A stretch of 64,000 bases of DNA from Sarcocystis neurona. Taxonomy: Eukaryota > Apicomplexa > Conoidasida > Eucoccidiorida > Sarcocystidae. The translations under genes and the position numbers were made by a program. Shown here one piece after another: positions 55,701 through 64,000 of the stretch. The DNA lies in contig KL647291.1 in assembly GCA_000727475.1 (NCBI GenBank), forward strand, positions 1,285,562 to 1,349,561, given 5' to 3'. Each line of letters begins with the position of its first letter. Within the stretch, counting starts at the first letter, position 1. Under the pieces are notes generated by a model. It saw only the letters and a list, made by a program, of their open reading frames with translations, had not been told where the DNA came from and did not search any database.

Positions 55701-57454
55701 TTGGGGGGAGAACGGTAGAGAGACGACTGCGAGTGTGTGTCGCTGTGATACGAGAAGCGGGAAAAGGTTGTTTTTTCCCTCCTGCTGCTGCTGCTGCAGG
55801 ACGACGTGCGCAGGCGCGGAGAGGAGGTCAGCGTCAGCACCTTGTGGCGTGCGGCGTGTGCAACACCTGCTCTGTAAGCTGCCCACCTGCTGCTGCTGCA
55901 TCTGCTGCAACACACAAACTCGGTCCCCTTTTCTTGCCGCCTTCTCTCTTCCGTAGAGAGCCGGGGGAGAGAGCGAGAGACAGAAGAGAGAGAAAGAGCG
56001 GGAGGGAGAAAGAGAGAGACTGCTGCTGCGGTGTTGCTAGGCCCGCGCTGCGAAGACAGATTAGAGGCGTATCTGCAGCGCCTCTTGTTTGCATCGGGAG
56101 GTCGGTCCGCGGGCTCGAGGCGCCGTTCGTGTCCAGCGGATCAGCCTCGCTGCAGCGGACGACGCTTGCGATGGAGCTGCCCCGCGCGCGCTCGCGCCGC
56201 AGGATGCTTGGTGCCCACAGAAACTCCTGTGGCACGCTAGAACACGATGACACAAGCGCCGGGTCTCGTACGTAGGCAGAGTGTCGTGGACGCCCGTGTT
56301 GAAGAAGAAACACAGCTCCGGAGCTCTCTGCTTCTGTGTCCACTCGAGAGACGTACAGGGGAGTAACTGCCAATACGTGTTACACAAATATATAAATATA
56401 TGCATGTACGCGTGTGTCTGTACCTGTAGATATATATAAGTAGACAGGTGCACACGTATAGATATAGAATCAGAGAGTGAGCGCGACGTCAGCCAGTCAG
56501 CCCGTAGGTAAGTGTCTGAATGGTATACATATAAATAGACATGTGCATGTGTATAGGTGTAGAAACAGCGAGAGAGTGAGGCAGCACCCACTGACCCCGT
56601 AGATAGCTGTCTGTCTGGTGTATATATATACACATATATATAAATAGACAGGTGCATATGTACAGGTTTAGAAACAGAGAGAGACAGTGAGACAGCAGCT
56701 AGGGAGCCCCGTAGACTAGTGTCTATCGGTGTATATATATATATATGTATAACCACATATATGCAAATAGACGTGTGCATGTGTATAGATGTAGAAAGAG
56801 AGAGTGAGACAGCCGCCCATAGATAAATGTGTGTCTGATATATACGTATATATATATATGTAAATAGACATGTACGTACGTATAGATGTAGAAAGAGAGA
56901 GAGAGGGAGACAGAAGCCAGTGATCCGGTAAGTAGCTATCTGTCCGGTATATGGGTGGACGTTCGCCGTATGCAGCATCTCTGTGTGCTGCTGTCCGACC
57001 TGCGTAAACGTTTCGTTATGGCCTGCAGATGCTTTAACGGCGTGTCCTGCTGCTGCGGGCTCTGCCTTTGCTGCTGTTGTTGCACCTGCTGCCAACTCTG
57101 CTGTTCGGCTGCTGCTGCTGCTACTGTCCCTTGTGCTGCTGCAGCTGCCGCTACTGCTTGAACAGCTGCTGTTGCTTCGTGTAGTGCTACCGCCGCCGGG
57201 CTTGTGCTGGTGCTGCTGCTGTTGCCTCGACTGCTGCTGCTGCTGCTGCGTGTTGTGCCGGTGCTGGCGCTGACCCTCTGTCGTCGCTGTTGCTGCTGCT
57301 CGCTGCAGGGGGGGCCTCTTCTGCTACTGCCTGGTAGCAGGGATCCCGCTGCTGCATCTGCTGCTGTTTAACGTCTACTTGATCGCCAACAATCTAACCA
57401 CCAACGAGGAAATTCTGCAGCTCTACGAAGACTCGCGCAATCCGTACTCGCAAG
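52348..57454 (+). CDS. DHHC-type protein S-palmitoyltransferase (partial, five exons)
   Basis: DHHC enzymes transfer palmitate to cysteines of membrane proteins. Exons: about 52348-52398, 53442-53529, 54757-54865, 55800-55873 and 57309-57454, all joins in phase. Exon 1 ends [11 protein letters not shown] plus one base at GTAAGT. Exon 2 completes Arg and gives [16 protein letters not shown], then [11 protein letters not shown] with the catalytic DHHC. Exon 3 gives [12 protein letters not shown] and the third membrane span. Exon 4 is a 25-residue loop. Exon 5 gives the fourth span, then [14 protein letters not shown] (the TTxE motif) and NPYSQ(G), the conserved C-terminal motif. VNGV-KWC before the finger is typical of the Erf2/DHHC9-14-18 type. 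Exon 5 appears to end at a GC donor (CAAG/GCAAGC); read-through would stop at 57486. Spans 1-2 are lost upstream, partly in the N gap, and the C-terminal exon(s) are not placed. Confidence 0.88.
56395..56945 (+). repeat. About 110-120-bp minisatellite, five copies, in a DHHC intron
   Basis: Copies near 56429, 56534, 56641, 56766 and 56863 share AAATAGACATGTGCATGTGTA and then ATGTAGAAAGAGAGAGTGAG, a CAGC-rich bridge, GTAGATA-CTGTCTG and a (TA)n tract. Located between DHHC exons 4 and 5. Confidence 0.85.
57040..57300 (+). repeat. CTG triplet block just before DHHC exon 5
   Basis: TGCTGCTGTTGCTGCT-type sequence leads straight into the exon-5 acceptor CGCTGCAG. It serves as pyrimidine-rich intron end and is open in two plus frames, but a TGA at 57271 closes the exon-5 frame. 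Confidence 0.7.
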
Positions 57455-60400
57455 GCAAGCCTTTCCTGTGCATGCGTGCGCATTAGACAAATGCGTCGAT
57501 TCCTGTCAACATTACCCGTGTCGCAGTGGCGTGTCTAGGTGATGTACAAGTATGTCGTTTTTCCCTGCAGCGGAACCCAGGTGTTACTGCGTCTGCAAAC
57601 ACGCACGTTTGTAAATAACACTTTACGTACGGCTTCGTCGTAGCTTGACGTGGCTCTCGCTGCGCGCACGAGCAGGTCGAAGCCGTGTCCCTGCTCCCAT
57701 GTGCCTTCCAGGTATTCTACGTAGACCTGTGTGCATGTCAGCATGCAGCTGGGAAGGCACGTGGGAGACCTTCGTACGTCGCTTTCTCTTCGTTTGTCTT
57801 CTCCCGCAGTAAATCTGCCTGCCCCCGCGCTTGCGCGTGTATGCATCAACTTACAAACACGGACATAAAATATATACATATATACATATACACGTATGCC
57901 TTTGTTTCTGTATACGTCCCTCTACTTCTTTCTCACTGTAAATCTCTCTCTACCTAGTTTTATAGCCACACGCTGACGCACTCTGACGAATGGCATTCTG
58001 GTCGTTGTGTTGACCAGCAAGTGCTGGTGCGTGAGGAGGGGGACATGGGAACGTCTACAAGTGGACAAACAACACGTAGACAAACAGCATGTAGACAAAC
58101 AGCTGGAGGCTTGCGTGTGTAGTTGCACGGGATGCTGTACGTAAACTGTCTGAGAATTGCAGAGAAGCGCGTGGGAGTGTGGACGGGTTCTGGGCACGCG
58201 CGGGGCGATCTGCTCGCTTGCTTCCTTTCAAGAAGCGACGACGTGAAACACGTCAGCCGTCTCTGTGAAGAGCACTCGCTTTCTGGAAGGAGGACGCCTC
58301 GTCACGGTGGCGTGCAGCGTGCAAAGGCGTACTGCTGCTGCTCCTGCAGCGGGGCTGGCTACCTCGCCTGCGCGCCATTCCTTGTGTCTACAGGAGGATG
58401 TGGAGAAAGAGAGATATATTCGTGTGTGTGCTTTTCAAGCTCTTTGCAAAGGTGGGGTCTGCATACGAGTACCAGGGCGTGTACAACGGTGCTTCACTGG
58501 TGCGCCTGGAACCGTCTGTGTACGAGTGCCTGTACGTATATATATTCGTGTATATACGGATCTATGTATCAAGAGGGAGGTCGTCGGCAGGAGGTATGCA
58601 CATGTGAGAGACAGATAGACAGAGCTCGATAGGTGTTGGCGCGGCGCAAGCGGCGAGGACGCACCGTCTTGGACGTGTGTGCGCGATGGGACAGGTGTAC
58701 TCGCGTCGAGTGTGTGTCTGAAGTTATATGTACGTTTCTGAATCCATGCGTCCACACGCACGTCCTGTAGGCATTTGTCCCACGCACACGGCGTCACTCT
58801 GCAACTGCGGGAGAGGCCGGCCAGCGTTCCTCATATCAAAAACACACTGGTAACATGGATAAACACACGAGTGAGGAGAAACCTATATATTGCACGCGTC
58901 CGCATTGAATACACAATTGCATACACGTCCTGCTGCTGGCGTACATATAGGTAGATAGATATAGGTAGATAGATCTACATAGACAGAGGCATAGTGATCG
59001 TTAACACAGTTAATTGTCGCGATCTTGTGTGGTGTGCGCGCATTTGTTGGTATCTGTGGACGCGCGTCAGGCTGGAAGAGAAATCTGCTGCGATTTTTGC
59101 GACTGCCCACGGCAGAAAGGTATGTGCTGGTGGGCCGGCTTCTCGCGCCGCAAAAGAGGCGCGTTTGTGAGGTATGCACCCACGTGCTCCTGCCGGCCGA
59201 CGGCACCCGTACTGCATAGCAACGTGACATTTCCGTTGCAGTTGGAACGTTTTGACGCTCCTTTTCAGAATAGTTTGTTTTCCCTTGTGTCTCTCTCTGT
59301 GTATCCGTAGACTTTTTCAGGCGTACGTGTCCTTCCGGTCAGTGGTACACACACGGTTCAACGGACGTCACCGCGATCTCTGTAACACATTTGTACGTGG
59401 GCATATATATATATATATGTAGATACATATATAGTGATGGCCATAAGCAGTGTGCCTTTCCGCACACCAAGCTGTACACGTGTGCCCCATGTACTTGTGC
59501 ACTCCCAAGTGTACGTACACTTGTCCACGTGTTTTGACACTCAACTACTGACCCACACACAGGGCATACACACTCTTCGGAGAAACATGCCTGCAGGCTT
59601 GCGGAGACCCAGCCAGTAGGTCTGTAGTTGAGGAGGGCCGCTAGACGGCGGCTGCTCGTTTGCCATTTATCGTATGCATTCTCGTGTAGTTACAGTGGAA
59701 ACGTCTCTGTGGTGGTTCGTGTCTACCCCCGCGTGTGTTTCCTGCGAACCCAGCACACGTGTACGAGCAGGCAGCAGTAAGCACACTACGTACAAGTAGT
59801 AAATCCCCAGTTCGCTTGTTCATCCGTCGGATTCCGAATTCTCCTAACCGTCTATATTCAAGACGCGTAAACTCGTCATGTGCTTACCGTCGCGGTGTAC
59901 CCACACTAAAATGTATGTACATATACATATGTGTATGTGCACTAGTGATCAGTGAGTAAGCTCCGATGTTACCCGTTGTATGAGCATGGGTTTATTCCAT
60001 ATAGGGTTCACTTGCTTCTGTACCTCGCGACCGCCTCTTGTACATCAGCTTTTATCTACACCGCATAAACATTTGTCATCTGGGTGTGACTTTACCTGTG
60101 CACCGGGCGTTCGTTCACTAAAAAGGTGACTTCTCACTCCGAGTCTGTCACTCTGCCTGCGCGTTTCATTGCTCGTGTCTGTGTTGGACTCTTGAAAGGC
60201 TCAGAGTGATCGGCAGGGTGAGGTGTATGTGCGCCCACACGTCCGCACACGTGTTAAAAGGTGAAATTCCGCCGCATACTACAGCAGTGTGTCACGGTAG
60301 ACGCCTTGAATCGTAAACAGACTGAGTGTATAGGAAAAAGTTCATCTCCGCCTTTCTGTAGGTCGCGTGGATGAAACACGCGTTTGTCATCATTTGCGTG

Positions 60401-60555
60401 GATGTGTGCGCCATGCTTGTTGCGTAACGTACCTATGTACGTTTCTGACACGTGGACACACTTCCGTAATGATACGTAAGGACTGTGTGGTTGACGGTGA
60501 AGGTGTATACTAGATAGAGAAGACGCACGCTGCTGCTGCTGTTGCGTGCGGGGCA
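57455..60555. other. Probable DHHC introns and spacer
   Basis: Good acceptors occur at 57570 (TTTTTCCCTGCAG), 57810 (CTTCTCCCGCAG) and 58337 (CTCCTGCAG). The last leads to ATSPARHSLCLQEDVEKERY, which could be a DHHC tail exon. None could be joined with confidence. A triple AGACAAACAGCA repeat lies at 58050-58105 and GATAG repeats at 58945-58985. Confidence 0.35.
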
Positions 60556-60840
60556 TTGCGTGTGCATCTTTTCAGTTTGTTGTCGAGTGGAAGCCCTGCC
60601 GCTGTGTACGCGCGAGAGAGGCTTACTGGTGCTGTTGTTGCCACTTCTGCCCTCCGCTCTTCCGTCGCTGCGTGCGAGGCTGCACCGCTTCAGCAGCAGC
60701 GCAGACGGGGAGAGGGGCTGCTCAGTCCGGCAGTTGCTGAAGCAGCGCAAGAAGAGGAAAATGCCGCGGCTTCTGATGGGCCTCCTTTCCATGAGTCCTT
60801 CCAGAGCACGGCGCTCTTACTACACCACATGCCTCCTTGA
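60556..60840 (+). CDS. Candidate C-terminal exon, Ala-rich
   Basis: The frame reads SSGSPAAVYARERLTGAVVA, then RRRGEGLLSPAVAEAAQEEE and SDGPPFHESFQSTALLLHH, stopping TGA at 60838. It resembles a variable cytosolic tail and is a possible end of the DHHC gene. Two other plus frames are also open, so the call is tentative. Confidence 0.25.
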   Translation: MRVHLFSLLSSGSPAAVYARERLTGAVVATSALRSSVAACEAAPLQQQRRRGEGLLSPAVAEAAQEEENAAASDGPPFHESFQSTALLLHHMPP

Positions 60841-60980
60841 ATGGGGTGCTCCTTTTTAGCAGGCAGAAACAGTGCTGTCGCTTATGGTGCTGCTGCTTTT
60901 ACAGCACATCGTCGTTCTACTGCTGCTAGTTCGAGCGTCCCTGCTGACTGCTGCCAACTGTAGTCGCGAATAGCATCACC

Positions 60981-61014
60981 AGTTACAACAGCGACTACTG
61001 TTGCTGTTGTAACT
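60981..61014. repeat. Perfect 12-bp inverted repeat, 10-nt loop
   Basis: AGTTACAACAGC (60981-60992) and GCTGTTGTAACT (61003-61014) flank GACTACTGTT. It lies 10 bases past the stop codon of the minus-strand frame at 61025, so it would form a hairpin at the very start of that 3' UTR. Confidence 0.85.
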
Positions 61015-61024
61015 ACCGAGAACA

Positions 61025-61388
61025 TCAGTGGCTCAGATTTTCATGTATCACTGCGAGCGCCAGTGCTACGTGCTGCAGCACGACTGGAGCGAGCACACTG
61101 TTTGCAACCTCAATCGTGTACTGCACTATAATCTCTGTACGTGCTCCTACTGTTAGTACTGCGGCAGTACTGCGTCCCGCGTAGTAAATCTGCATTGGTG
61201 ATCCTACATTTTTTAGAGAAAAGGCATCTCTAGCAGTGTCGCTCATGCTCGCTGCCTGTCTTCCATCGCCGCCTAAGCACAGGTTGAGGGTGTGGACGTC
61301 GGCAGAGTCGCTTGCACCTGGGGGGATTGTGGTTACACTTGCGCAGAAAAGGATGTACACATAGCTTGCACATGTGTTAACGAGCATC
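61025..61388 (-). CDS. Small or terminal-exon protein with hydrophobic tail
   Basis: A minus-strand frame of about 120 codons. An ATG at 61388 gives MLVNTCASYVYILFCASVTT; alternatively, a GATGCAG acceptor just upstream makes this a terminal exon. The body reads GASDSADVHTLNLCLGGDG, SLKNVGSPMQIYYAGRSTAA and TVGARTEIIVQYTIEVANS, with beta-strand-like alternation. The end (VLAPVVLQHVALALAVI) is hydrophobic, compatible with a GPI signal or membrane tail. No homopolymers. Family not recognised. It could be another surface protein or the 3' exon of the gene entering from the right edge. Confidence 0.45.
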
Positions 61389-61394
61389 ACTGCA

Positions 61395-62800
61395 TCTTTT
61401 TATTCGTCTGCGTAAACGCCAAATAAAAACTGAAATTGTCCAGTATGAAGCATCCTCCTGTCTATCCTGAAGGACATTCAAGGTGCACAGTTACTCGAGG
61501 AGGACCCTGCGCTGGTCTTTTAAACAGACGTTGCGTTACATGAGGGAGGTAGGACGAAGCTAAATGAGTAGCAGGGGGACACGGAAAATTGGAAAAGGAA
61601 GAAGCAAAGTGATGAGGCACACTTAAAGTGGGGGGAAGCGGGACAAGCCCGGGTTCTCTCTTTAGACGTAGACTGCCTGTACACCAACAGGTGCGTAGCA
61701 GCGGCTTCGCTACTGAAGCAGTTACGACAGCACGATCGACGTCGTGGCGTCTGCCCCTTCACACGAGCGTAGAACTGTCCACATATGTTATTTTTCTAGA
61801 GAGTACGTTCGCCTGCGTTTTCGAGAATGAGGAATTTTGTGCACCGGTGTAAAATGGTGTCACCTTGCGTATGAGTGGAACATCATATTCTAACGCGCGA
61901 ACGTCGTGTTTGCCAAACTGCGCACAACACCCGCAGTGCAAGCGCTAATCGGACGCGCGTCCACGACCTCGTGGACTGCGCGTGCACACAAGGATTCATA
62001 TAGTATATGCACTACTTTTGTAGGGCGAGCGCATACCAGTTGCGACACCAGCACGTACAAATTAGCTGCGTATGTATCCGTTGTTGTTTCTCTGCAAGTC
62101 CGAAAGCATCGCCGTCCGCGCTTACACACGCATAGGCTTACGCTAGTTACGTAGTCAGACGTCACAGCATGTGACCTCATTCATTTTCGTCCTTGTTATG
62201 CATAAACCGGCGTGTTGTCCCTGGTGCGTACGCGCTTACTTCTGCATTGTTCGTCTTGTCATGGGCTGGCCATGTTCACGTATACCTAGGTCCCCTACTT
62301 TTGTACAGGCATGCTCATAGTTATGTATCTTCGTAAACAGCCGCCAACGCCTGTGAAAAAACCTCGATAAACTTGCACCAAAGGGTTTATATAGGAGAGT
62401 GGTCCCGGCGGCGGAAACAAAATCTGATGTAACACTGTGAGTCTGCAGTACAAAGCCAATATCGACAATATAAAACTGTGGGAATACGATAGAGAGCCAA
62501 TATTGACAATAGCCAGCCTTACAGATGGAGACTCATCTGGACTACTGGTACAGAACAGTGCAGTTCTATAGGTTTGCGCGAGTTAGATCAGGGTTCGTAC
62601 ATTCACAGCCAACATGTAACAGACAAGGCGCACAATCCATCGACGTATGGGTTTGTATTGTTGATACAGAGGAATAGAGTAACATGAGGCTGCACAAGCT
62701 ACATCGGGGTTCATAGTCCCAGAGTCTACATATAACAGACTACCCGCAGAACACATCTACAGTTACTTCCAGACGCAACAATATACATCACTGTTGAGTC
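61395..62800. other. Spacer or intron, short diverged repeats
   Basis: No exon is recognised. Two imperfect 120-bp copies near 62580 and 62699 share GGGGTTC-TA-T-CAGA and CATGTAACAGAC. A smaller repeat (AGCCAATATTGACAATA) lies at 62455-62510. Confidence 0.4.
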
Positions 62801-62802
62801 GT

Positions 62803-63342
62803 GCTGTACGTCGGCTGGACGTACAGCATGACGACAAGGTTTCGATCGCACCTGCTGACACTACGCTGGTCTAACTGTATCTAATCACGTACATCACTTG
62901 TATGTTCCACGACTCAGGCTCTGTGCGTGAACAACAGTGGATAGTTCAGCAGCGCAGAATGTGGACGTCCGTACGTCACCGACGATCATGCCAAGGCCTG
63001 TGAATAGACAAGCGGATGTGTCTAAAGACTCAACGGCTGTATCAGAATGTGCACATACTATTCGTTTGCTCACATATATTGGTACCATCAAACGCTCACG
63101 CATTCGTCGAGATATTTTTTCGTGCGCGTAGGTGGTATGGACAAATTTGTGCAACCAAGAGCTGTACAGACCTACCCAGTTCACGCAAACACGTGGACAC
63201 CTCCGGACACGCATGCTGGACACTCGTGACCGCCAGAATGGCCGACATACAGCATGACGACAAGGTTTCGATCGCACCTGCTGACACTACGCTGGCCTGC
63301 CTGTATCTAATCACGTACATCACTTGTATGTACCACGACTCG
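62803..63342 (+). repeat. 94-bp direct repeat 426 bp apart, with hairpin
   Basis: Copies 62823-62916 and 63249-63342 are nearly identical (about four to five differences): ACAGCATGACGACAAGGTTT through to ACGACTC. The left copy abuts a hairpin GCTGTACGTC/GACGTACAGC (62803-62812 with 62818-62827). The sequence between the copies has short open frames only. Confidence 0.85.
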
Positions 63343-63499
63343 GTAGTGATGTTTATCACTGTGTTCGGACGTGGTCGCTCCTGTAGTTCAGTATGTTATC
63401 GTTGATTACGCCATTTCGTCTCGAGGTCGAGCTTCAGTTGCGCATCCGCATGCTTACGAGGGGTGTAGAGCTCCTTTCACGCCACTGTGTAGAACTTAC

Positions 63500-64000
63500 A
63501 TAGGCGCTGTAAAGCAGTACAAGACACGCCCAAGCGGATCGAAAAAAGGATAAACGGGCACAGCAAGTGGTTCTGCAGAATACAAGCTACGTAGCGGATT
63601 GCCCTGTGGGGGAAGGACGGCAGCAGGAGGGCCCTGCTGCCCTGGAATTGCATCAGATGTGGAAATATTCTGGTGAGCCAGCGATACGTGCGAATATGTA
63701 GGCTGGAAGTTGACCTGTCCTCCTTGCCATTGTACCCTACTCTTATCCAGACATTGAAGGTGATCAGGCACTGGGTTACGGACGGATGCGCCTTGGAGAT
63801 ACGTTTCAGGGTTTATGACGGCGGGAGCGGCAGCAATTGGCATTTGGATGAGTCCTGCTATCCGTCCGTTATGGTCTGAGTCTCCTAATGCACGAGGATG
63901 TGCTTTTTGCGCAGACGACATCAGGTGCGCAGTATCGAAGTTGAGCCCATGCAAAACTGCTTCCGAGGGATTAACGTATGAAATTGGAACTGCATCATAT
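63500..64000 (-). CDS. Internal exon of an unknown gene running off the right edge
   Basis: The minus frame is open from the window edge to a donor. It reads PISYVNPSEAVLHGLNFDTA, then DSDHNGRIAGLIQMPIAAAP, INPETYLQGASVRNPVPDHL and PLAVPVYPFFDPLGRVLYCF. The coding part ends ACAGCGCCTAT at a strong GTAAGT donor (63499); unspliced it would stop TAA at 63496. Pro, Ala and Gln are common but there are no homopolymers. No domain recognised. The next exon would lie to the left on the minus strand; the frame at 61025-61388 is a candidate, but the phases need at least one more exon between. Confidence 0.55.

Noticed and set aside
60898..60960. Signal-peptide-like plus frame MVLLLLQHIVVLLLLV
   Set aside because: Only 29 codons, triplet-derived, no good donor, and it runs into the 3' side of a better minus-strand frame.

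Overview
The window looks like nuclear DNA of a coccidian apicomplexan, most probably Eimeria or a close relative. CAG/CTG triplet runs translate as Ala, Gln, Ser, Leu or Cys homopolymers and interrupt coding regions and introns alike. Genes are broken by introns of about 0.3-2.5 kb. Intergenic DNA is packed with (TA)n and (TG)n tracts and short degenerate minisatellites. There are two runs of N (21831-22221 and 51278-52092). No bacterial-style operons, tRNA, rRNA or CRISPR arrays were found.

Layout. 0.5-1.9 kb: the 3' end of a proteasome-activator PA28/REG gene (+). 2.6-3.9 kb: exon-like pieces of an unknown gene. 6.8-8.2 kb: triplet-rich DNA with a weak minus-strand candidate. 8.6-13.3 kb and 15.3-21.2 kb: two very long, Ala-rich, homopolymer-studded reading frames (+) carrying scattered helical-repeat-like segments. 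23.2-23.8 kb: two phase-matched terminal exons of an unknown gene (+). 25.4-28.3 kb (-): a two-exon gene for a surface antigen with two six-cysteine domains like those of the SRS/SAG1 superfamily. It has a signal peptide, a hydrophobic C-terminal tail and a long Ala/Pro insertion inside the second domain. 28-39 kb: triplet-poor DNA with Cys-rich exon-like fragments, possibly more or decayed antigen genes. 39-50 kb: mostly TA-rich repeats with a few weak candidate exons. 50-57.5 kb (+): a DHHC palmitoyltransferase rebuilt from five exons with matching phases, missing its N-terminus (N gap) and C-terminus. 61.0-61.4 kb and 63.5-64.0 kb (-): two exons that may belong to one gene running off the right edge.

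The best-supported items are the DHHC enzyme, PA28 and the SRS-like antigen. They are unrelated in function (membrane protein lipidation, proteasome regulation, host-facing surface), as is usual for a eukaryotic chromosome segment. Many other open frames lie in triplet repeats that stay open on several frames of both strands, so their coding status cannot be settled from sequence alone.
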